From positions 34,566 through 98,565 of the forward strand of contig CAJGBV010000004.1 in assembly GCA_904501755.1 (NCBI GenBank): DNA of 64,000 nucleotides, written 5' to 3'. Below the pieces are notes generated by a model, which did not search any database, was not told the origin of the DNA, and saw nothing but the letters and a program-made list of their open reading frames with translations. The position numbers and the translations under genes were made by a program. Shown here one piece after another: positions 31,199-40,468 of this stretch. The DNA is from Clostridiaceae bacterium (GTDB lineage: Bacteria; Bacillota; Clostridia; Oscillospirales; Acutalibacteraceae). Numbering within the stretch: the first letter of the stretch is position 1; every line of letters starts with the position of its first letter.

Positions 31199-31798
31199 AT
31201 GGCTTATAACATCACCTCTCTGTCCGAGCTTATAAAGCAGTTTGAAAAACTGCCCGGAATAGGTAAAAAAACTGCTCAGCGACTTGCCTTTCACATACTT
31301 GCTCAGCCACCACAAAATGCTCAGCAATTTGCAAAGGCACTTGTTGAGGCAAGAGAAAAAATTCATTTTTGTCCCTGTTGTCAGTCCCTTACAGACGATG
31401 CGCTATGTTCTGTTTGCAGTGATGAAGCAAGGGATAATTCTACCATTTGCGTTGTAGAAGACCCCAAGGATGTTCTCGCTTTTGAAAAAACAAGAGAATA
31501 TAAGGGGCTTTACCACGTTCTGCATGGTGCTTTTTCACCTCTTGACGGCATTGGCCCCGAACAGCTTAAAATCAAAGAGCTTATGAAAAGACTTTCCGAC
31601 ACAACGGTAAAGGAAGTAATTATGGCTACAAATCTTACGGTTGAGGGCGAAGCTACCGCAAGCTACATATCCCGTCTTGCAAAGCCGCTTGGTGTAAAGG
31701 TAACCCGTCTTGCTTATGGTATTCCTGTTGGCGGCGATTTGGAATATGCCGATGAAAAAACCCTTACCAGAGCTCTTGAAGGGAGAAATGAAATATAA
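31199..31798 (+). CDS. recR: Recombination protein RecR
   Basis: 199 residues. RecR acts with RecO in loading RecA at gaps. It has the helix-hairpin-helix LPGIGKKTAQRLAFHIL, the zinc finger CPCCQSLTDDALCSVC, and the Toprim motif CVVEDPKDVLAFE. C-terminal LAYGIPVGGDLEYADEKTL is typical. It overlaps the next gene by one base (TAATG). Confidence 0.98.
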   Translation: MAYNITSLSELIKQFEKLPGIGKKTAQRLAFHILAQPPQNAQQFAKALVEAREKIHFCPCCQSLTDDALCSVCSDEARDNSTICVVEDPKDVLAFEKTREYKGLYHVLHGAFSPLDGIGPEQLKIKELMKRLSDTTVKEVIMATNLTVEGEATASYISRLAKPLGVKVTRLAYGIPVGGDLEYADEKTLTRALEGRNEI

Positions 31799-32004
31799 TG
31801 GAACAGAAAAAAATCGACCGAATAAACTTCCTTGCCAGAAAAAGCCGTGAAGAAGGTCTTACCGAAGAAGAAAAAAAGGAACAGGCTGTACTAAGACGAG
31901 AATACATAGATTCTTACAAGCGTAGCCTTGAAATTCAGCTTAACAACACCACCATTCTTTATGAGGACGGAACAAAGAAAAAGCTAAAAAAGAAAGATAA
32001 CTGA
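31798..32004 (+). CDS. DUF896 (YnzC-like) small protein
   Basis: 68 residues: KIDRINFLARKSREEGLTEEEKKEQAVLRREYID is the DUF896/YnzC signature, a two-helix hairpin. The tail NNTTILYEDGTKKKLKKK is also common in the family. In Bacillus the relatives are linked to SOS-induced genes; their function is not known. It is the last gene of the dnaX operon. Confidence 0.9.
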   Translation: MEQKKIDRINFLARKSREEGLTEEEKKEQAVLRREYIDSYKRSLEIQLNNTTILYEDGTKKKLKKKDN

Positions 32005-32011
32005 TATATTA

Positions 32012-32038
32012 AGTCCTGTGCTGAGCACAGGGCTTTTT
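32012..32038 (+). terminator. Terminator of the dnaX operon
   Basis: AGTCCTGTGC and GCACAGGGCT form a 10-bp stem (one G-T) with a 3-nt loop, followed by TTTT, 7 bp after the DUF896 stop. Confidence 0.85.
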
Positions 32039-32049
32039 AGGAGAAAAGT

Positions 32050-32499
32050 ATGGACAGTATTGATTATAATTTTGTAAAGCGTTTACACGAAAATGCAAGA
32101 ATCACTGTAAAGGAACTTGCTAATGATGTTTTTATCTCTGCACCTGCTACCTCTGCCAGAATAGAAAAAATGAGAAACGATGGCATAATTAAAGGCTACC
32201 ATGCCCATTTTGATATGGAGAAATTAGGCTTTAACGTAACAGCTATTGTTTTGTTTTCTCTAAACAATGCTTTCAAAGAAGAATTTTTACAGTTTTCACT
32301 AAAGCATAAAAATATAATAAGGGTTCAAGGTGTATTAGGCGAATACACTCATATTATTGAAGCTTCTTTTAAGCACTCCACCGAGGTAATGCCCTTTTTG
32401 GAAAGACTTTCTGCATTTGGCAAGGTCCAGCCGCATATAGTTACACAGGAGTATAAATCTTATTCTCAGGCACAGTTTACCGATTTGTTGTCCGAATAA
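32050..32499 (+). CDS. Lrp/AsnC family transcriptional regulator
   Basis: 149 residues with N-terminal helix-turn-helix (VKELANDVFISAPATSARIEKMRNDGIIKGY) and a RAM/ligand domain (VTAIVLFSL..., RVQGVLGEYTHIIEA). Members sense amino acids. A TAGGAGAA ribosome site is present, but no clear promoter after the terminator upstream; transcription may come from read-through. It precedes the glycopolymer operon but is separated by that operon's promoter. Targets unknown. Confidence 0.92.
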   Translation: MDSIDYNFVKRLHENARITVKELANDVFISAPATSARIEKMRNDGIIKGYHAHFDMEKLGFNVTAIVLFSLNNAFKEEFLQFSLKHKNIIRVQGVLGEYTHIIEASFKHSTEVMPFLERLSAFGKVQPHIVTQEYKSYSQAQFTDLLSE

Positions 32500-32523
32500 T
32501 ATAGCCTTTAACTATTAAAATAC

Positions 32524-32552
32524 TTGATATTATGAAAGAAAACGATTATAAT
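32524..32552 (+). promoter_or_regulatory. SigA promoter for the glycopolymer operon
   Basis: TTGATA (32524-32529), 17-bp spacer, TATAAT (32547-32552). It is the only clear promoter before the run of ten plus-strand genes that ends at 44147. Confidence 0.75.
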
Positions 32553-32580
32553 GAATTATATATAAAGGTGGGTGATTTGC

Positions 32581-33696
32581 TTGGCCAAAAGATATGATTA
32601 TGTAATTGTGGGTAGCGGTCTGTTTGCAGGTACCTTTGCAAAGTTTGCAACCGACATCGGCAAAAGCTGTCTTGTTATAGAAAAGCGTTCTCATTTAGGC
32701 GGTAATATTTACTGTGAGAATATAGATGGCATTAATGTCCACAAATATGGTGCTCATATTTTTCATACAAGCAATCCTGAGGTATGGAGCTTTGTAAATT
32801 CTTTAGCTCAGTTTAATAGATACACAAATTCACCTATCGCTAACTACAAGGGCGAAATTTATAATATGCCCTTTAATATGAATACATTCTGCAAAATGTG
32901 GAATGACGTTACCACTCCTCAGCAAGCAAAAGACAAAATAGCCTTGCAAACCAGTGAAATCAAGGGCGAACCCAAAAATCTTGAGGAACAAGCCATTAGT
33001 CTTGTGGGAAGAGATATTTACACAAAGCTTGTAAAGGGCTATACCGAAAAACAATGGGGCAGAAGCTGCAGTGAGCTTCCCGCATTTATAATAAAACGGC
33101 TTCCCGTAAGATATACCTTTGATAACAACTATTTTAACGATTTATATCAAGGTATTCCCATTGGCGGATACAACGTTATTATTGATGCAATGTTTAAAAA
33201 CTGCGATATTATGCTTAATACCGACTACAATGCCGAGCGTAATAAGTATGACGCTATGGGTGAAAAGGTTTTATACACAGGCACTCTGGACTCCTTTTTC
33301 GATTACAAATTCGGAAAGCTTGAATACAGAAGTCTTAAATTCGAAACCGAGGTTTTGAACCGGGACAATTATCAGGGTGTTGCCGTTGTGAATTATACCG
33401 ACCGCGAAACACCATTTACCCGAATTATAGAGCATAAGCATTTTGAGTTCGGCACTCAGGATAAAACGGTTATCACAAGGGAATATCCGTCCGATTGGAA
33501 AGAAGGTTTGGAACCCTACTACCCTGTTAATGACGAAAAAAATCAGCAGCTTTACCGAAAATACTCCCTTCTTGCAAAAGAACAGCCCAATATACTTTTT
33601 GGTGGAAGACTTGCAGAATATAAGTATTATGATATGGACAAAGTTATCGAATCTGCCTTTAAGTTGGCAGAGGCTGAATTGATCAGGAGGATATGA
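32581..33696 (+). CDS. glf: UDP-galactopyranose mutase
   Basis: A 371-residue flavoenzyme converting UDP-galactopyranose to UDP-galactofuranose. It has the FAD-binding DYVIVGSGLFAGTFA, the VIEKRSHLGGN loop, HKYGAHIFHTSN, GYTEKQWG, RLPVRYTFDNNYFNDLYQGIPIGGY and the C-terminal GGRLAEYKYYDMDKVI. The start is probably the TTG at 32581 with AAAGGTG upstream; GTG at 32572 is an alternative, too close to that site. It heads the operon, so the polymer probably contains galactofuranose. Confidence 0.96.
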   Translation: MAKRYDYVIVGSGLFAGTFAKFATDIGKSCLVIEKRSHLGGNIYCENIDGINVHKYGAHIFHTSNPEVWSFVNSLAQFNRYTNSPIANYKGEIYNMPFNMNTFCKMWNDVTTPQQAKDKIALQTSEIKGEPKNLEEQAISLVGRDIYTKLVKGYTEKQWGRSCSELPAFIIKRLPVRYTFDNNYFNDLYQGIPIGGYNVIIDAMFKNCDIMLNTDYNAERNKYDAMGEKVLYTGTLDSFFDYKFGKLEYRSLKFETEVLNRDNYQGVAVVNYTDRETPFTRIIEHKHFEFGTQDKTVITREYPSDWKEGLEPYYPVNDEKNQQLYRKYSLLAKEQPNILFGGRLAEYKYYDMDKVIESAFKLAEAELIRRI

Positions 33697-33697
33697 T

Positions 33698-34759
33698 ATG
33701 CCTGAAAACATTAAAATTAGTATTATAATGCCGGTTTACAAGGTAGAGGAATACGTGGGAAAATCCATTGAAAGTATACAGGCTCAGACCTTTACTCAGT
33801 GGGAGCTGTTTGCTATTGATGACGGTTCTCCCGATAACAGCGGAGCAATATGCGAGGAATATGCCCAAAAAGATCCTCGTATCAAGGTTATACATCAGGA
33901 AAATGCAGGTGCTCCCGCCGCCAGAAACCGTGCCATTGATTTAGCTGTGGGCGATTATCTTTATTTTATGGATTCGGACGACTGGACCGAGCCCACAATG
34001 CTTGAAGATATGTACAATATAGCTGTGCAATATGACCGCGAGGCCGTTATTGCAGGTTATTATATCGATACCTATTATAATGACACGGAAAAATTCACAC
34101 AGGAGCTTTCCTACACTGATATTGTATTTAAAAGTCAGCAGGAATTCAGAAACTGTGCTCACAAGCTTTTTGACAGAAATCTTTTATACACTCCCTGGAA
34201 CAAGCTTTTTTCGGCTCAATACATAAAGGAGAACGGCATTTACTTTCCCGACACCTTCTGGGATGATTTCCCCTTTAATCTACGTGTTTTCACAAATATT
34301 GAGCGTGTGGCTGTTACAGGTAAAAAATACTATCATTTTATAAGAAAACGTGCCGAAAGCGAAACCGCTAAATATCGTAGCAATATGTACGAAAAGCGCG
34401 AAGAAGAAAATCGTTGGATTAATAACCTTTATGCTCATTGGGGCATTATGAACGAAGAGGTTGAAGAGTTTATAGCAAGACGCTATGTTGAAAGACTTAT
34501 CGGCTGTGTTGAGAATGTCACCAATAAAAATTGTACCCTTTCCTTAAAGGAAAAGAAGGCAGAGATAAAGATGATGATAGAATCAGACACCGCGCAAAAG
34601 GCAGTACGCATTGCAAAGCCGGGCGCTTTCTATACAAAGCTTTTGCTTCTTCCCATTCGTTTTAAGGATGCCGCCCTTATGTATATGATGGGTGCTGTAA
34701 TTTCTCTGGTTAAATCCACAAACACAAAGCTTTTTGCCAAGCTTAAGGCAGGAAGATAG
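33698..34759 (+). CDS. Glycosyltransferase family 2
   Basis: 353 residues. GT-A fold start ISIIMPVYKVEEYVGKSIESIQ, then AIDDGSPDNSG, ENAGAPAARNRAID and the metal-binding MDSDDW. The C-terminal part has no membrane helix and is probably peripheral. It starts one base after glf, with AGGAGG in the glf end. It adds a sugar to the lipid-linked repeat unit; donor and linkage unknown. Confidence 0.93.
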   Translation: MPENIKISIIMPVYKVEEYVGKSIESIQAQTFTQWELFAIDDGSPDNSGAICEEYAQKDPRIKVIHQENAGAPAARNRAIDLAVGDYLYFMDSDDWTEPTMLEDMYNIAVQYDREAVIAGYYIDTYYNDTEKFTQELSYTDIVFKSQQEFRNCAHKLFDRNLLYTPWNKLFSAQYIKENGIYFPDTFWDDFPFNLRVFTNIERVAVTGKKYYHFIRKRAESETAKYRSNMYEKREEENRWINNLYAHWGIMNEEVEEFIARRYVERLIGCVENVTNKNCTLSLKEKKAEIKMMIESDTAQKAVRIAKPGAFYTKLLLLPIRFKDAALMYMMGAVISLVKSTNTKLFAKLKAGR

Positions 34760-34782
34760 GGCATTTAAAAGGAGATTTCCTT

Positions 34783-35811
34783 ATGAGCAAACCTCTTTTA
34801 AGCGTTATAATGCCTGTATACAATGGTGAAAAATATTTAAGAAACACCCTTTCTTCACTTCTTTCACAAGACTATACAGACATAGAAGTTATTTGCATAA
34901 ACGACTGTTCAACCGACGGCAGTCTTAGTATTTTGCGGGAATTCGAGGAAAAGGATTCCCGTATTAAATGCGTTTCACTAAAAGAAAACATAGGCGCAGG
35001 CAGAGCGAGAAATATCGGTATCGAGCGTTCTGTCGGCGCTTATATTGCTTTTCTTGATGCTGATGACGAGATAATTCCCGATATCCTAAGCAGTGCTGTA
35101 AGCCTTATGGAGCAAACCGATGCGCAACAGGTTATATGGGGTGCAAGTGAGGAGCATTTTGATAAGAACAACCACCATATACGTTCCCTTAGCATTATAC
35201 CTAAAGCCTGTATAAGTCAAGGGGAAAGCGAGGTTGCCCGCACTGCTCTTGACCTTGAGGAGCAAACCCTTTTCGGCTATCTGTGGAACTCTCTGTACAA
35301 AGCGGATATTATTAGAAGCAACGGCATTTTAATGAATGATTACCTTTTTTATGAGGACTATTTCTTTAATCTTGATGTTATCAAAAAGACAAGCAAAATT
35401 GCCGTTATGGACAAAATAGGCTACCGCTATTTCAAAAGAGTTAATTCCAGCATTACCCACAGCTTTTCAAATAACTATTTCAAACTGAGCTATGAAAGGG
35501 TTAAATCCTTTTACGATTACTGTGTTAGCACCGACACCCTTGACCAAAGGGCTGTAAATATCCTGGCAAAAAAACTGCTGAGATATACCCTTTCAGCCTT
35601 GTCACGCAACAATAATCCTTTAGCCCAACTTAATGCTAAACAGCGCAAAAAGTGGGTTAAGGATAATCTTTATTCAAAAGAGCTGTATTCCCTGTTGCTA
35701 AAAAACAAGGTTAATGTAAACCCGGTTTTTAAAATCCTTAAATTTGCAATAAACAAAAAGCTTACCTGTCTTTGTCTGTTTATGGGTAAAGCGGTGTATC
35801 ACCTAATTTAA
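34783..35811 (+). CDS. Glycosyltransferase family 2
   Basis: 342 residues. It has SVIMPVYNGEKYLRNTLSSLLSQ, CINDCSTDGSL, ENIGAGRARNIGIE and FLDADDE. AAGGAGA precedes the ATG. It is a paralogue of the other three GT2 genes of the operon, with a distinct C-terminal half (FYEDYFFNLDVIKKTSKIAV) giving its acceptor choice. Confidence 0.92.
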   Translation: MSKPLLSVIMPVYNGEKYLRNTLSSLLSQDYTDIEVICINDCSTDGSLSILREFEEKDSRIKCVSLKENIGAGRARNIGIERSVGAYIAFLDADDEIIPDILSSAVSLMEQTDAQQVIWGASEEHFDKNNHHIRSLSIIPKACISQGESEVARTALDLEEQTLFGYLWNSLYKADIIRSNGILMNDYLFYEDYFFNLDVIKKTSKIAVMDKIGYRYFKRVNSSITHSFSNNYFKLSYERVKSFYDYCVSTDTLDQRAVNILAKKLLRYTLSALSRNNNPLAQLNAKQRKKWVKDNLYSKELYSLLLKNKVNVNPVFKILKFAINKKLTCLCLFMGKAVYHLI

Positions 35812-35828
35812 AACAAGGATGGATATGT

Positions 35829-37217
35829 ATGAAAACAAAACCACTGACCTTAAATACTGATGTTTTTGAGCTTCCCTTTAAACTCATTTATCTGATATTC
35901 GGTATTTTCACATTTTGCAATTTAACCCACATGCAACCCATAATGTCCTATGCGGTTATCGCTGTGTTGGGAATGAGCGTTCTTTTATTTATACCTCGCT
36001 TTATAAATATAGCCGGGTATGTAAAAACTCCTGCGCTTTCCCTTCTTATTGCCTTTACAGTAAGCTTTATTATTTCCGCAATCCTTAACTTTTCCTATGG
36101 TTATTCAGACAATTTTAAAGGACTTGTATGGCTTATTCTTCATTTCTTCGGTTTGTTTGCCTGTAATGTAAAAAGAGATGAAAAAGAATATAAGAAAGAA
36201 TTCTCCATTCTCAGCATTTTTTATCTTGCGGTATTTTTTGTTATGTCGGCTATAAGCCTTATTCAGTATATCATCAATTATTCCCTTGAGCAGTACAACA
36301 AGGAATACACCCGTCTTGCAGGTCTTGTTTGGGGCAGACTTTGGGGCGTTTTCCGCGACCCGAATTATGCCAGTGTTTTTGCCGCTATTGCTATCGTTCT
36401 TTCTCTTTACTATATAAGAAAAAACAAAAACAAGCTGTTAAGAGTATTCCTGATTTTCAATATAGTAGTTCAGTTTTTATACCTTAGCCTTTCGGGCTCA
36501 CGCACAGGTATGGTGGCACTTTTTGCAGTTGTTTTTCTTTACATTCTGCTTATAGGTCTTAAAAAGCTTAATTTCAAAGGCTTTTTAAAAATTTCTCTTG
36601 TTGTTGTTATAGCACTTCTTGTATCGGTTTCTTCTTTTCTGATTATAACGGGAGTTCATAAAGTCAACAGTGAAATCGTTGAATATCGTTATTATCAGTC
36701 AGCACAAGGTGAGGATGTACCCGAATACGAGGACGGCAGAGAACAGGACCTCGAAAGCGATATAAGCAACCGCCGTTTTGACCTCTGGAAAAGCGGTGTT
36801 GAAATTTTCTCTGAAAACAAGGTTTTCGGTGTTTCCTATTATAACCTTAAAAGCTACGCAGAAAGTCAAATGCCCGACACCTATCTTGTAAACAACAACC
36901 ACGGCAAGTTTAACAACACCCATAATATAATCTTCAATGTTTTGGCGGCTCAGGGACTTACAGGCATTATATTATTTATCTCCTTTGCTGTGTTTACTGT
37001 AATTTTCATATTCAAAAACATTGCAAAAACGCCGGATAGTGATTATGAGTATATATGTGTTATGTTTATATGTTGTGTTGCCTCATTAGTAAGCTCTATG
37101 TTTGTAACAGATGTTATATATACTAACTCCCCAACCTCCGTTATTTTCTGGTTATTCCTTGGTTATATGTTCCATTATTTCAAAAGAAAAAAGATGAGTA
37201 AAGAAAATGAGTGTTAA
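35829..37217 (+). CDS. Wzy-like O-antigen/polysaccharide polymerase
   Basis: 462 residues with about eleven hydrophobic helices and one large hydrophilic loop (about 270-350). The loop motif RFDLWKSGVEIFSENKVFGV and the segment LVNNNHGKFNNTHNIIFNVLAAQGL, together with LSLSGSRTGMVAL, match the Wzy_C/O-antigen ligase superfamily. It would polymerise repeat units outside the membrane. It overlaps the next GT2 gene by 11 bp. Confidence 0.85.
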   Translation: MKTKPLTLNTDVFELPFKLIYLIFGIFTFCNLTHMQPIMSYAVIAVLGMSVLLFIPRFINIAGYVKTPALSLLIAFTVSFIISAILNFSYGYSDNFKGLVWLILHFFGLFACNVKRDEKEYKKEFSILSIFYLAVFFVMSAISLIQYIINYSLEQYNKEYTRLAGLVWGRLWGVFRDPNYASVFAAIAIVLSLYYIRKNKNKLLRVFLIFNIVVQFLYLSLSGSRTGMVALFAVVFLYILLIGLKKLNFKGFLKISLVVVIALLVSVSSFLIITGVHKVNSEIVEYRYYQSAQGEDVPEYEDGREQDLESDISNRRFDLWKSGVEIFSENKVFGVSYYNLKSYAESQMPDTYLVNNNHGKFNNTHNIIFNVLAAQGLTGIILFISFAVFTVIFIFKNIAKTPDSDYEYICVMFICCVASLVSSMFVTDVIYTNSPTSVIFWLFLGYMFHYFKRKKMSKENEC

Positions 37218-38184
37218 CGTTTCGGTAATTATTCCCGTTTATAAGGCTGAGAAATGGCTTAGAAAATGTCTTGACTCTGTACTGTGTCAGGACTTCTTCT
37301 CCTTTGAGGTTGTTGCAGTAAACGACGGTTCTCCCGACTCCTGTGGTGAAATCTTAGAGGAATATTCTGCCGAAGATAACAGACTAAAGGTGATAACCCA
37401 GACCAATAAAGGTCTTGGCGGTGCCAGAAATACGGGAATAGAAAATTCACAGGGTAAATATCTTCTTTTTGTTGACAGCGACGACACCTTAAAACAGGGC
37501 TGTATTTCCTATCTCTATGATATGGCAGAAACAAACGACGCCGATATTGTCAGCTTTGGAATTGACTTTATAGAAGAAAACGAAAAAACCGTTTTTACCT
37601 ATAAAGCAAGTAGTTTAGGCTGTGAAAAGGTCACAAAAGAAGAGTATCTTATTGAGGCGATTGATAATCCTTATGTGTGCAACAAACTGTATAAAGCAGA
37701 CCTATTCAAAAAAACAGACATTCGTTTTCCACTTGGTGTATGGTTTGAGGACCTTGCTACATTGCCTAAAATTGTTCTGCACTGTGACAGTGTACTTCTT
37801 TGCGACAAGGTTTTCTATAACTATCTACAGAGAAACGACTCTATAATGCACACTGTAAATAACAATAAAAACATAGATATGATAGATGCCATAGATGGTC
37901 TTATAGAATACTTTATGAAAAACAATGTATTTGATACCTTTTACAGTCAGCTTGAATATGCCGCTGCTCTTCATATAGCAGTTCTGTCTGTAAACCGAGT
38001 TGCCGCTACCGAGCCAAATCATCCACTAATCAAACATTTTTGGGGATATATCAATAAAAACTTCCCCTCTCTTTGCAAAAATCCTTATATAAAAACACGT
38101 CTGTCAAAAAAACGCAGACTGCTTTTCTTCTTATCAAAACACAAAATGTATAACACAATTAATTTCCTTAATAAGCTCAGATAA
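37207..38184 (+). CDS. Glycosyltransferase family 2
   Basis: 325 residues: VSVIIPVYKAEKWLRKCLDS, AVNDGSPDSCGE, NKGLGGARNTGIE and FVDSDD. The start lies inside the polymerase gene (11-bp overlap). It is most like the next gene, with which it shares GLGGARNTGIEN and the WFEDLATLPKI/WYEDLHTTPKL region, so the two probably arose by tandem duplication. Confidence 0.93.
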   Translation: MSVNVSVIIPVYKAEKWLRKCLDSVLCQDFFSFEVVAVNDGSPDSCGEILEEYSAEDNRLKVITQTNKGLGGARNTGIENSQGKYLLFVDSDDTLKQGCISYLYDMAETNDADIVSFGIDFIEENEKTVFTYKASSLGCEKVTKEEYLIEAIDNPYVCNKLYKADLFKKTDIRFPLGVWFEDLATLPKIVLHCDSVLLCDKVFYNYLQRNDSIMHTVNNNKNIDMIDAIDGLIEYFMKNNVFDTFYSQLEYAAALHIAVLSVNRVAATEPNHPLIKHFWGYINKNFPSLCKNPYIKTRLSKKRRLLFFLSKHKMYNTINFLNKLR

Positions 38185-38196
38185 CGGAGGAAACCG

Positions 38197-39207
38197 ATGC
38201 CCTGTATAAGTGTAATAATTCCTGTTTATAACGTCGAAAAATATCTTGCCAAATGTATAGACAGTGTTTTATCCCAGACCTTTTTGGATATTGAAATAAT
38301 CCTTGTTGATGATGGTTCTTCTGATAAAAGTCCCTTAATTTGCGATGAATACAGCAAAAAATATCCCTTTATTTCGGTTATACATCAGGAAAACAGAGGA
38401 CTTGGCGGTGCCAGAAACACAGGTATTGAAAATGCCAAAGGCGAATATCTTTTCTTTCTTGACAGCGATGACTTTATCAGTAAAAACGCACTGGGATGTT
38501 GCTATACCTTAGCCAAAGAGCATAGCTGTGATATGGTACTGTTTGACTGTATTGCCGCCTTTGAGGACGGCTCTTTGGGCAGTAAATATTCCTGTGATTT
38601 TCTGTTAGAAAACCAACTTTTAAAAGGAAATGACCTGAAAGCCATTACCCTTTTCAGCAGTGCCTGTAACCGTCTTTACAAGGCAGAGCTTTTCCTTAAC
38701 ACAGGCATCCGCTTCCCTGAAAAGCTTTGGTATGAGGATTTGCACACTACCCCAAAGCTTATCCCTTATGTTCAGACGGCGTATTATTATAATAAAGAGC
38801 CTCTTTATTTCTATCTTCAAAGGACAGGCTCTATTATGCACTCACCCGATTTAGAACGTATAACAAGTCAGAGGATTACCGCTGTTTCCTCTGTGTGTGA
38901 TTATTTTTCACAAAACGGATTTGAAGAAAAATTTAAGGACGAGCTTGATTTCATCCGCACTTTTCACGGCTTTTTCCTGCCCGTAAGAGAAATGCAGTCA
39001 ATGGCAAGCCATTTTGAAAGCTATGCCGACACTCTCAGAACTCAGCTTTTATCAAACAACCCTCATCCCCTTAACAGCAAATACATTTCTGTTCTAAGCA
39101 AAAAAGAGCTGTTGCTTTTAAAGTGGTCGCTTAACAGGAATTACACCTTTATAAAGCTTTTTTCTCTCCTTAATAAACTTATGAAGAAGGTTCGCAATGT
39201 TAAATAA
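38197..39207 (+). CDS. Glycosyltransferase family 2
   Basis: 336 residues: ISVIIPVYNVEKYLAKCIDS, LVDDGSSDKSP, NRGLGGARNTGIE, FLDSDDF. CGGAGG precedes the ATG. It overlaps the flippase gene by 11 bp. It is a close relative of the preceding gene. Confidence 0.93.
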   Translation: MPCISVIIPVYNVEKYLAKCIDSVLSQTFLDIEIILVDDGSSDKSPLICDEYSKKYPFISVIHQENRGLGGARNTGIENAKGEYLFFLDSDDFISKNALGCCYTLAKEHSCDMVLFDCIAAFEDGSLGSKYSCDFLLENQLLKGNDLKAITLFSSACNRLYKAELFLNTGIRFPEKLWYEDLHTTPKLIPYVQTAYYYNKEPLYFYLQRTGSIMHSPDLERITSQRITAVSSVCDYFSQNGFEEKFKDELDFIRTFHGFFLPVREMQSMASHFESYADTLRTQLLSNNPHPLNSKYISVLSKKELLLLKWSLNRNYTFIKLFSLLNKLMKKVRNVK

Positions 39208-40468
39208 GCTAAAGAAAGTTGATTTAAAAAGTAAGGTATTATTGCAGAATACGCTGATGCTTTATATTCTGCAGTTTTCCTCATACCTTTTCAGCTTCAT
39301 TACGGTACCCTATCAGACCCGTATTTTAGGGCCTGAGCTTTACGGTATGCTTGGAGTTGCCGGCGCTGTAATGCTGTATTTTCAGCTTTTTCTTGATTTT
39401 GGTTTTCTTCTTTCTGCTACTGAGGATATATCCAAAAACCGCGAGGACAGGCTTTATGTCTGCAAAAAAATAACCTCTATTGCATTAATAAAGGTTATCC
39501 TTGGACTTTTTTCTCTTATAATTATGTCGGTGCTTCTTTTCTCTGTTAAGGAATTTTCAGCCCATAAAGCAGTATACTTAATATACTTTGCCGCTTATGC
39601 AGTTAACTCCTTTTTGCCCGATTATGTATACAGAGGCATTGAGAAAATGACCGCCGTTACACTTCGTACAGTGGCGGTTAAGCTTCTTTTCTGTGTAATG
39701 ACCTTTGTGTTTTTAAGGACAAAGGAGGACTATATTGCTGTTCCTCTTTTACTGCTTATAGGTAACTGTCTTGCCGTTATATTCGCCTATTTTCATCTAT
39801 TAAAAAAATTAGGCTATAGCTTTGCAAAAATCACATTTAAAGAAGCCTTATATGACTTTAAGCGTTCCAGTGTATTTTTCTATTCACGAATCGCAACCAC
39901 TGTTTACAGTGCTACCAACACAGTAGTTCTTGGCTTTATTGACAAAACAGGCATTACCACGGGTTATTTTACCTCAGCCGACAAAATAGTCACGACGGCA
40001 AAAAACGGATTTTCACCAATATCTGATAGCCTTTATCCTTATATGGTTAAAAATAAGGATTTTCGCCCTGTAAAAAAAATTCTCACCCTTATAATGCTTC
40101 CTGTTATTATAGGGTGTGTTCTTGTAGGAATTTTCTCAGAGCCACTTTGTGTCTTTGCTTTTGGTAAGGAATTTGCAGGTGCCGCACCGATTCTTCGCGC
40201 CTTTTTACCTGCTGTGGTGATTATTCTTCCAAGTTATATCTTTGGTTTTCCCGTTATGGGTGCTATGGGTATATCAAAATATGCAAACTACTCTATTTTT
40301 ACAGGCACCGCCACCCATATTATAGGCATTGTTATTCTTGCACTTACCGGAAATATAAGCGGTGTTACTCTGGCCGCAATGACCAGCATATCCGAAATCA
40401 TAATTTTCCTTTACCGCATAGCTATGGTATATAAGAATCGACATTTACTCAAAGGAGAAAGCAAATGA
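39197..40468 (+). CDS. Wzx-like oligosaccharide flippase
   Basis: 423 residues with about twelve membrane helices; N-terminal NTLMLYILQFSSYLFSFITVPYQTRILGPELYG is the polysaccharide-flippase signature. It would move the undecaprenyl-linked repeat unit across the membrane for the Wzy-like polymerase. Overlaps on both sides (11 bp and 4 bp) show tight coupling. Confidence 0.93.
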   Translation: MLNKLKKVDLKSKVLLQNTLMLYILQFSSYLFSFITVPYQTRILGPELYGMLGVAGAVMLYFQLFLDFGFLLSATEDISKNREDRLYVCKKITSIALIKVILGLFSLIIMSVLLFSVKEFSAHKAVYLIYFAAYAVNSFLPDYVYRGIEKMTAVTLRTVAVKLLFCVMTFVFLRTKEDYIAVPLLLLIGNCLAVIFAYFHLLKKLGYSFAKITFKEALYDFKRSSVFFYSRIATTVYSATNTVVLGFIDKTGITTGYFTSADKIVTTAKNGFSPISDSLYPYMVKNKDFRPVKKILTLIMLPVIIGCVLVGIFSEPLCVFAFGKEFAGAAPILRAFLPAVVIILPSYIFGFPVMGAMGISKYANYSIFTGTATHIIGIVILALTGNISGVTLAAMTSISEIIIFLYRIAMVYKNRHLLKGESK